Shown here piece by piece: positions 5,989 to 10,961 of a stretch of 10,961 nt of DNA. Every line of letters begins with the position of its first letter. Within the stretch, counting starts at the first letter, position 1. This DNA is from Bacteroidales bacterium UBA3742 (GTDB lineage Bacteria; Bacteroidota; Bacteroidia; Bacteroidales; Paludibacteraceae). Below the pieces are notes generated by a model. It was not told the origin of the DNA. It made no database searches and worked only from the letters and a program-made list of their open reading frames with translations. Both the position numbers and the translations under genes were made by a program. The stretch covers positions 1 through 10,961 of the forward strand of contig DFGU01000100.1 in assembly GCA_002371785.1 (NCBI GenBank), in the 5' to 3' direction.

Positions 5989-6010
5989 TGAAACTTTTTT
6001 ATGGGATAAA

Positions 6011-6042
6011 TTTGCATATCTCATTTTTTTGTTGTACCTTTG
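6011..6042 (+). promoter_or_regulatory. Bacteroidota-type promoter for the DUF4160-DUF2442 pair
   Basis: TTTG at 6011-6014 and TACCTTTG at 6035-6042 have 20-nt spacing and continue as CACCCG. The ATG at 6072 lies about 30 nt downstream. The open frame starting at 5988 runs through this promoter, which shows that the upstream codons are not translated. Confidence 0.82.
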
Positions 6043-6071
6043 CACCCGAAAACAAAAATTATATAGCCATT

Positions 6072-6329
6072 ATGCCTGAAGTAACACGATTCTACGGAAT
6101 TATTATCAAGATGTTTTTCAAGCCCAAAGAACATGAACCGGCGCATATCCATGCGTTATATGACGATTATGTGGGCTTGTTTGATATTAACACCTTTGAA
6201 ATGATGGAGGGTGATATGCCTAATCGCGCGCAGAAAATGATTAAGGAGTGGCTGATGTTGCATAGAGACGAACTGCAAAATATGTGGAATACCCAGAAGA
6301 TTGTTAAACTCCCGCCTTTACAAGATTAA
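6072..6329 (+). CDS. DUF4160 family protein
   Basis: 85 residues. The start at 6072 gives the family N-terminus MPEVTRFYGIIIKMFFKPKE followed by HEPAHIHALYDDYVGLFDI, matching the DUF4160 pattern MPxIxxFxGIxIxMxxxxHxPxHxHAxY. The Ala/Asn-rich second half (MPNRAQKMIKEWLMLHRDEL) is also typical. The His residues in HEPAHIHA are conserved in the family and may bind metal or be catalytic, but no biochemical role is established to my knowledge. The length is normal for the family. A DUF2442 gene starts 4 nt after its stop. This pairing recurs in many bacterial genomes and has features of a two-gene toxin-antitoxin-like module: small, adjacent and on one promoter. That role is inferred. Confidence 0.88.
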   Translation: MPEVTRFYGIIIKMFFKPKEHEPAHIHALYDDYVGLFDINTFEMMEGDMPNRAQKMIKEWLMLHRDELQNMWNTQKIVKLPPLQD

Positions 6330-6333
6330 TCCT

Positions 6334-6582
6334 ATGATACCTCGTATTCAGTCATATCAACCTTTAGATGGTTTTCAGTTGCTAGTCTCGTTTGATAACG
6401 GGCGACGGGTTCGTTATGATGTAGCTGACGATATCAATACTTTGCCTGCTTTCCGTGACTTAAAAACCCAGCACGGCTTATTTGAAAATGCACAATTGGA
6501 TGCCAGCCGAACCTGTATCTATTGGAATGATCAAATTGATATCCCGAGCGATGCTATCTATGAGTATGGTGTCGCATTCTAA
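6334..6582 (+). CDS. DUF2442 family protein
   Basis: 82 residues. ATG 6334 is taken instead of an upstream TTG at 6301, because the family begins close to the IQSYQPLDGFQLLVSFDNG segment and because 6301 lies inside the DUF4160 gene. Features are the LLVSFDNGRRVRYDV strand pair, LPAFRDL, the segment FENAQLDASRTCIYWNDQ and the end IPSDAIYEYG. These match DUF2442 domains, whose usual ends are W-x-(N/D)-x-x-D-(I/L)-x-x-(D/E)-x-L/I-Y. It has only the DUF2442 core, with no added HTH domain. It is transcribed with the DUF4160 gene and followed by a strong terminator at 6629. Its role as partner, antitoxin-like or otherwise, is inferred from gene pairing only. Confidence 0.85.
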   Translation: MIPRIQSYQPLDGFQLLVSFDNGRRVRYDVADDINTLPAFRDLKTQHGLFENAQLDASRTCIYWNDQIDIPSDAIYEYGVAF

Positions 6583-6628
6583 TCCCGCTCCGCCGACAGC
6601 ATAATTATTCTCTTTTATAGTTCATATC

Positions 6629-6660
6629 ATCACCGTCTTTCACCGTAAAGGCGGTGATTT
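6629..6660 (+). terminator. strong intrinsic terminator after the DUF4160-DUF2442 pair
   Basis: A 12-bp stem (6629-6640 with 6647-6658, one T-G pair) encloses the loop CACCGT. ATCACCG and CGGTGAT form its base. A short, interrupted T-run follows (TTTCCTGTTTT). It lies 46 nt after the stop at 6582. Confidence 0.82.
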
Positions 6661-6665
6661 CCTGT

Positions 6666-6709
6666 TTTATCCACCCTTTATCCACCCTTTATCCACTCTT
6701 TATCCACCC
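6666..6709. repeat. four 11-nt repeats resembling DnaA boxes
   Basis: Units are TTTATCCACCC, TTTATCCACCC, TTTATCCACTC and TTTATCCACCC, with a degenerate fifth beginning at 6710. Each contains TTATCCAC, eight of nine bases of the classic DnaA box TTATCCACA. The period of 11 places all copies on nearly the same face of the helix. Confidence 0.9.
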
Positions 6710-6755
6710 TTTATCCTTCACCCCTCTATTCTCCCTCTTTTGTCAGTATTATACT

Positions 6756-6821
6756 ATGCTATTATTATGCTATTATTAGGCTATTATTAGGTTATTAATA
6801 GGTTGTTATTAGGCTATTATT
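6756..6821. repeat. six AT-rich 11-nt repeats
   Basis: Units are ATGCTATTATT (twice), AGGCTATTATT, AGGTTATTAAT, AGGTTGTTATT and AGGCTATTATT. A degenerate seventh, AGTATTATACT, precedes them at 6745. They have the same 11-nt period as the array at 6666, from which they are separated by about 45 nt. Confidence 0.9.
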
Positions 6822-6892
6822 CCGATTTTAATAAACTTTTAATATGTTTCTAATAGGCGACTACTATACTGTCACTATAACGTCTCTATACC

Positions 6893-6915
6893 CGCGCGCC
6901 TATTTTTTGCGCGCG
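6893..6915. other. GC-alternating hairpin
   Basis: CGCGCGC (6893-6899) pairs with GCGCGCG (6909-6915) across a T-rich loop. No T-run follows on the + strand. On the minus strand the T-run is inside the loop. It may insulate the upstream arrays from the promoter at 6951. Confidence 0.6.
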
Positions 6916-6950
6916 CTTAACAATCGTAGCCTTTTTCGTAATAAACGCTA

Positions 6951-6986
6951 TTGTGGGGGTGCAGAAAAAGCAGTAATTTTGCACCC
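6951..6986 (+). promoter_or_regulatory. promoter of the large surface-protein gene, overlapped by an inverted repeat
   Basis: TAATTTTG at 6974-6981 is a good -7 box. The -33 region is weak (TTGT at 6951-6954, 19-nt spacing). GGGTGCA (6957-6963) and TGCACCC (6980-6986) form a 7-bp inverted repeat, whose right half covers the end of the -7 box and the CACCCG common to the other promoters. A poor -33 box and this repeat suggest control by a regulator. A leader hairpin GCCTT/AAGGC sits at 6999-7012. Confidence 0.6.
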
Positions 6987-7045
6987 GATAAAATTTGTGC
7001 CTTTTTGAAGGCAAAAATCATAAGAAATTTAATATAAATCTTAAT

Positions 7046-10000
7046 ATGCGTAAATTTTTACAAGGCGGATCTCTGTGTATGAGGAGTTTTCTGCAAGTAG
7101 TATTAGTCCTATTGACGTCTATGCTGACCGTGACGGCCTATGCACAGCAGCTTCCCGACCCTGGGTTTGAGGATTGGTCGGGTGCTCAGTTCGACGGAAA
7201 AGAGCAACCGAAATATTGGAACTTCTCCAACGTTTCCCAGATGGGTGTGGATAAAAACTTCGCCCATAAGACGACCGGTCGCAGCGGCCATGCCCTCAAG
7301 ATCCAGGACCAGTTTGTCGGCGTCCTGGGTATTGGTGCTACCTCTCCGGGCTACGTGGCACTCGGCCATCCCTGGGCATATGTCTCCAGTCTGACCTCTA
7401 TCGAAGATGCTACAGCCGGTACGTACGGCGGAATAGCATGGACGTATCGCCCTGACTCTATGGTGGTTTGGGTGAAGCGTTACTACGACAGTTCGGTTGA
7501 AAGTGCGGCCGGTGACCATACCAAGGATGAGAACTTCAACCTCGTCTTCTATTCCTGGTCGGGTACCTCTCGCGGTAAGTCCTATAAGGCCAAGAACCTC
7601 TCGTGTACCGACCTCTCGAACGTCTCCAGCGCAGCCGCTTATATCGTGGACGAGGAGTCGGATATCCGTCAGGCCACCAACGGCAACGAGTGCGAGACCA
7701 AGGTACAAGCCAAGCAGATCGCCGAAGGTTGGGTCTATCAGAAGAAAGCCTATGGCAACTGGACCCGTATCGTAGTGCCTATCTACTATCTCAACGACGA
7801 TACTCCCGAGAAATGTAACGTGATCCTCTCGGCCGGTAACTATCCTAACTTCCGTGCCAATAGCGGCCAGTATGCCGGTAGTACGCTCGACGTGGATGAT
7901 ATCCAACTCATCTATTCCAGCAAGGTCCAGAAGATCTACGTAGATGGACGCGAATGGAAAGCCTTTGATCCCAATAATACGACCGGTGAGCAGATCTATT
8001 CGCTCGGCCAAGGTGCTACCGTGATACCCGAGGTGTCTGCCGTACGCGGAGCCGGATCGATCACCAACGTACGCGGTAACAAGACGGCCTTCCCCGGACG
8101 CCGACTCGGCACCAACGAGTGTAGCATCACCTACGGCCAGGTGGATGGTGAGCCGACTATCATTACCGTCACGGCTGAAGATGGTTCGTCCACCTCTACC
8201 TATCGCATCAAATTCGTTTCCCAGACATCTAACAACGCGCGTCTGTCGGACATCCAGGTCAACGGACAGACTATCTCCGGCTTCAACGCCTATCTCACGT
8301 CCTACGACGTAGCGCTGCCTTATGGCACCACCGACGTTCCCGTTGTTACGGCTTCGGCTCAGGATGCTACGGCTACGGTTCAGATCACGCAGCCTACATC
8401 GCCTACCGGTTCGGCGACCATCCTCGTTACAGCCGGTGATGGCACAACGACCCAGACCTATACGCTCTCGTTCTCTATCGCTGCGCTTACGGATGTAACG
8501 CTCCAAAACATATTCCTCGATGGCAGTCCTCTGCCGGGCTTCCAGCCGTCGAAATCCAACTATTCCGTCTCCCTGCCGCTCGGAACGACCCAGGCTCCAA
8601 CCGTGACCTGGGAGTCGGCTTATCCGGCTAGTGCTCAGACCATCCAGTTGCTCAACAACAGCCTGGAGTCGGGTGCGCAGATCCATGTGTCGCTCCCCGG
8701 TTCGACGCTCTCCAAGACCTACAAGCTGACCTATAAGATCGAGGCTTCGTCCTATTCCTATCTGGCCGGTATCTCGCTGGACGGTGCTCCGCTGCCGGGA
8801 TTCTCGCCCGAGCAAACCGTCTATAGCGTCACGCTCCCGCTCGGTACGACCAGTCTGCCGCAGATCACATGGACTGAAGGAGACCCCTACCAGACGGTAC
8901 GACTCATCGAGGGTGGAGTAGAGGGTACAACCCGCATCGAGGTCACGGCTGCAAGCGGCGCCACCACGACCTATCGTCTGCAGTTCCGCACCGTCAAGTC
9001 GTCCAACAATGCGCTCTCGGCCATCTTGCTGGACGGTGACTCCCTGCCGGGCTTCGATCCCGACACGCTCTCGTATCGTGTCACCCTCCCTGCCGGTACG
9101 TCCACGCTGCCGGCTATCACTTATACGCCGGGTGATCAGTACCAGACGGTGAACCTCTCCGTCAACCAGTCGCTCCTGACGGCTCGTCTTGTCGTAACGG
9201 CCGGTGACGGCTCTACACGCCAGTACCTTATCAACTTCGAGATCCAGAAATCCGAGAACGCCTTCCTGCAGATGATCTACCTCGACGCAGCGCCGCTCTC
9301 CGGCTTCGAACCGTCGCTGCTCGACTATACGCTCACGTGGCCTACGGCGACCATGCCGCAGATCACCGTCCTGCCTGACGAGGGACAGACCATCACTATC
9401 TCTGCACCTTCCACCTACGGTACGGCACGCATCGTTGTCACCCCCGAGGAAGGAACGCCGAACGTCTATCAGATCCATTTCATCTCGTCTGAGCAGGTGA
9501 CATTACCGGCATTCCCCGTTGACTCGTTCCGAGCTTCGTCCAACGCGTCGTTGGCAGCCCTCTTTATCGACGGCTTGGCCTACGATGCCTTCCGCCCCGA
9601 TCAGTACGACTACACCTATCCCCTGCCGTACCGCACTTATCAGGTACCGGCTGTCGTACCCGTAGCCGGCCAGAATGCGCAGACCATTACCGTTGCACAC
9701 AGACAAGTGGATCATACCACCACCATCCATGTCCTGGCGGCTGATGGCACTACGTCCAAGACCTATCGTATCGCTTTCCCCGTGGCCAAATCGTCCAGCA
9801 CCGAACTGCTGAGCATCGAGATAGAAGGGGCTACCATCTCGTTCGATACCGCGCAACACCATTACGCCGATATCCAGTTGCCGTACGGCACTACTGTCTC
9901 GCCGACCATTACCGTCGAGCGGGCTGAACCCGAGCAGTCGCTCCTGATCACCGAGGCACCTATCGGCCAGACCTCGTCCGTTGTGGTGACGGCTCAGGAT

Positions 10001-10961
10001 GGCACCCAGGCTACCTATACCTTCACCTATCGCGTTGCCCTGCCCGGTAAGGCCAACCAACTGCTGGCTATCGTGCTCGATGGACTTGGAGCACTCGATT
10101 TGACGCAGGGACCCGATTTCACGATCGACCTGCCGTACGGAACGACCACGTTCGACGTACTGTCCGTCACCAAGAACTATCCCGAGCAGAAGGTGGAGAT
10201 CGTTAGCGGAGGCATCCTCTCGCCTACGACCATCACCGTCCATTCTGCCGATCCCGACGAGGCCAATATGGTCTATACGCTGACGCCTAACGTCAATCCG
10301 CTTGATCCGGCTCAACTGCTTGATATCCGGGTAGGCGGCGTCTCCATCGCCCAGTTTGCATCCGATCGTTACAGCTATGTCCTCTCCAGTACCGATAGCG
10401 TACATGCCGACGTTACCTTTACCGAACAGACCGGTGCATTCGTCGATGTGGATGCCAACGACAAGTGGGTCAAACTGACTGTTACGGCCGGTGATGAAGA
10501 TGAGTTCCAACATACCTATCTCGTCACCTTCTTCTACCCGAACGACAACTACTTCGACATGGGATTCGAGAACTGGAAGGACTATACCAACGACAATACC
10601 AATACCTCCGGTAAATACCCTGTGGGTTGGTATGCGCCGATTAATGCTATAACGTCAGGAAATGCAGGCACCTACTATCCGGAAAACGCGACCCAGTTCG
10701 TTTCCAATAACAAAACGCAGGGCTCACGTTCGGCAGAATTGGCAACTACCTATCTGCTTACCTCTGCCGAGTCGATGCCGGGCTTCCTCTCGCTCTCGCA
10801 GCCTACGGTCTCGGTGGGTAAATGGCTGCTGTGGTTTTATGAAATCCACTCTACGCTTGCATTCTCAGATGGTGTCTCCTACCGCAACACTCCGGATAAC
10901 GTAGCCATCGACTATAATCTGTCGGCCTACAACCGCGTGACCGGATGGCGCTTCATCTACA
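7046..10961 (+). CDS. large secreted PCMD / cadherin-like beta-sandwich repeat protein (3' end outside window)
   Basis: The frame is open for 1,305 codons to the window end with no stop. ATG 7046 is chosen. ATG 7079 (residue 12), preceded by AAGGCGG, is an alternative that keeps the signal peptide. The signal peptide ends TVTAYA before QQLPDPGFEDW (cleavage after residue 33). Residues about 36-290 look like a PCMD domain (PF13201): FEDW at the start, DSMVVWVKRYY in the middle, GSTLDVDDIQLIY at 278-290. One degenerate repeat (about 293-395) and nine clearer ones follow, starting near residues 396, 481, 569, 653, 737, 832, 917, 1002 and 1087. They share LxxIxLDGxxLPGFxPxxxxY, LPxGTT, then VTAxDGTTxTY, like the cadherin-like beta-sandwich family PF12733. 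From residue 1168 a second PCMD-like domain begins (NYFDMGFENW, later DNVAIDY). The protein is probably cell-surface, a binding or adhesion stalk. Its ligand is unknown. Confidence 0.9.
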   Translation, partial: MRKFLQGGSLCMRSFLQVVLVLLTSMLTVTAYAQQLPDPGFEDWSGAQFDGKEQPKYWNFSNVSQMGVDKNFAHKTTGRSGHALKIQDQFVGVLGIGATSPGYVALGHPWAYVSSLTSIEDATAGTYGGIAWTYRPDSMVVWVKRYYDSSVESAAGDHTKDENFNLVFYSWSGTSRGKSYKAKNLSCTDLSNVSSAAAYIVDEESDIRQATNGNECETKVQAKQIAEGWVYQKKAYGNWTRIVVPIYYLNDDTPEKCNVILSAGNYPNFRANSGQYAGSTLDVDDIQLIYSSKVQKIYVDGREWKAFDPNNTTGEQIYSLGQGATVIPEVSAVRGAGSITNVRGNKTAFPGRRLGTNECSITYGQVDGEPTIITVTAEDGSSTSTYRIKFVSQTSNNARLSDIQVNGQTISGFNAYLTSYDVALPYGTTDVPVVTASAQDATATVQITQPTSPTGSATILVTAGDGTTTQTYTLSFSIAALTDVTLQNIFLDGSPLPGFQPSKSNYSVSLPLGTTQAPTVTWESAYPASAQTIQLLNNSLESGAQIHVSLPGSTLSKTYKLTYKIEASSYSYLAGISLDGAPLPGFSPEQTVYSVTLPLGTTSLPQITWTEGDPYQTVRLIEGGVEGTTRIEVTAASGATTTYRLQFRTVKSSNNALSAILLDGDSLPGFDPDTLSYRVTLPAGTSTLPAITYTPGDQYQTVNLSVNQSLLTARLVVTAGDGSTRQYLINFEIQKSENAFLQMIYLDAAPLSGFEPSLLDYTLTWPTATMPQITVLPDEGQTITISAPSTYGTARIVVTPEEGTPNVYQIHFISSEQVTLPAFPVDSFRASSNASLAALFIDGLAYDAFRPDQYDYTYPLPYRTYQVPAVVPVAGQNAQTITVAHRQVDHTTTIHVLAADGTTSKTYRIAFPVAKSSSTELLSIEIEGATISFDTAQHHYADIQLPYGTTVSPTITVERAEPEQSLLITEAPIGQTSSVVVTAQDGTQATYTFTYRVALPGKANQLLAIVLDGLGALDLTQGPDFTIDLPYGTTTFDVLSVTKNYPEQKVEIVSGGILSPTTITVHSADPDEANMVYTLTPNVNPLDPAQLLDIRVGGVSIAQFASDRYSYVLSSTDSVHADVTFTEQTGAFVDVDANDKWVKLTVTAGDEDEFQHTYLVTFFYPNDNYFDMGFENWKDYTNDNTNTSGKYPVGWYAPINAITSGNAGTYYPENATQFVSNNKTQGSRSAELATTYLLTSAESMPGFLSLSQPTVSVGKWLLWFYEIHSTLAFSDGVSYRNTPDNVAIDYNLSAYNRVTGWRFIY

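Larger units (their letters stand above)
5443..6010. other. gene-free hairpin- and repeat-rich region
   Basis: No convincing coding frame exists here. A 73-codon frame at 5606-5827 consists of translated hairpins. The region holds nested inverted repeats: CGGCGTTTT (5471) with AAAACGCCG (5510), and CTTGGCGGAT (5498) with ATCCGCCAAG (5575). It also has 10-nt repeats (5531-5570), a 16-nt palindrome (5577-5592) and five further hairpins between 5647 and 5869. Three AATTGTTG copies sit at 5874, 5885 and 5895, and GTCCAATCC/T is repeated near 5918-5936. A phased A-tract array ends the region. This looks like several stacked terminators plus a regulatory or decayed mobile stretch. Confidence 0.7.
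6661..6950. other. gene-free region with two 11-nt-period arrays
   Basis: No coding frame is supported here. The region holds the TTTATCCACCC array, a pyrimidine-rich stretch, an AT-rich 11-nt array, further AT-rich sequence to about 6890, and a GC-alternating hairpin at 6893-6915. It separates the convergently unrelated DUF pair from the large surface gene. Confidence 0.7.

Noticed and set aside
5988..6071. N-terminal extension of the DUF4160 protein
   Set aside because: These codons run through the -33/-7 promoter, and the family N-terminus begins at ATG 6072.
6666..6821. CRISPR array
   Set aside because: The 11-nt repeats are contiguous with no unique spacers, and no cas gene is present.
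7109..9478. 789-codon open frame on the minus strand opposite the surface-protein gene (and a similar one at 9503-10513)
   Set aside because: The + strand frame from 7046 has a promoter, signal peptide, known domain pattern and no stop. The minus frame gives an Arg/Gly-rich product with no motif and arises from codon bias of the real gene.

Overview
The window looks like chromosomal DNA of a gut-type Bacteroidales bacterium (phylum Bacteroidota); the genus cannot be told from sequence alone. The signs are four promoters of the Bacteroidota type (-33 TTTG, -7 TAnnTTTG, here continuing as TTTGCACCSG), lipoproteins with a Cys lipobox, TPR-membrane-HTH regulators, a PCMD-domain surface protein, and an absence of strong Shine-Dalgarno sites. 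All recognisable genes are on the + strand.

Region 1 (1-3540, GC-rich) is a compact cluster. A TPR/transmembrane/HTH regulator, cut by the window edge, overlaps a small secreted protein by 8 nt. That protein overlaps a lipoprotein by 4 nt (ATGA). A new promoter starts 2 nt after the lipoprotein stop and drives a very small lipoprotein whose 3' end overlaps a radical SAM/SPASM enzyme by 53 nt. The enzyme resembles the 'rSAM/lipoprotein system' enzymes of Bacteroidota, whose product is unknown. It carries an in-frame run of twelve 7-nt repeats (four heptapeptides).

Region 2 (3541-7045) is AT-rich and differs clearly from its flanks. It holds a terminator, a strong promoter, a leader of about 330 nt with competing RNA pairings, and a secreted PDZ-domain protein. 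About 700 nt without a gene follow, packed with hairpins and short repeats. Next come a phased A-tract array, a second almost identical promoter, and a DUF4160-DUF2442 gene pair. The region ends with about 460 nt without a gene that contains a terminator and two 11-nt-period arrays: one resembles DnaA boxes and the other is AT-rich.

Region 3 (7046-10961, GC-rich) is the 5' part of one very large secreted protein that runs off the window. It has a signal peptide, an N-terminal PCMD-like domain, about ten Ig/cadherin-like beta-sandwich repeats, and the start of a second PCMD-like domain. It is probably a surface-exposed adhesin or glycan-binding protein. No stop codon occurs in its frame from 7046 to the end of the window. 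A long minus-strand open frame opposite it is a shadow.

The points most worth following are the radical SAM/lipoprotein cluster with its possible phase-variable repeat, the structured leader at about 3620-3949, and the helically phased arrays around 5959-5988 and 6666-6821.
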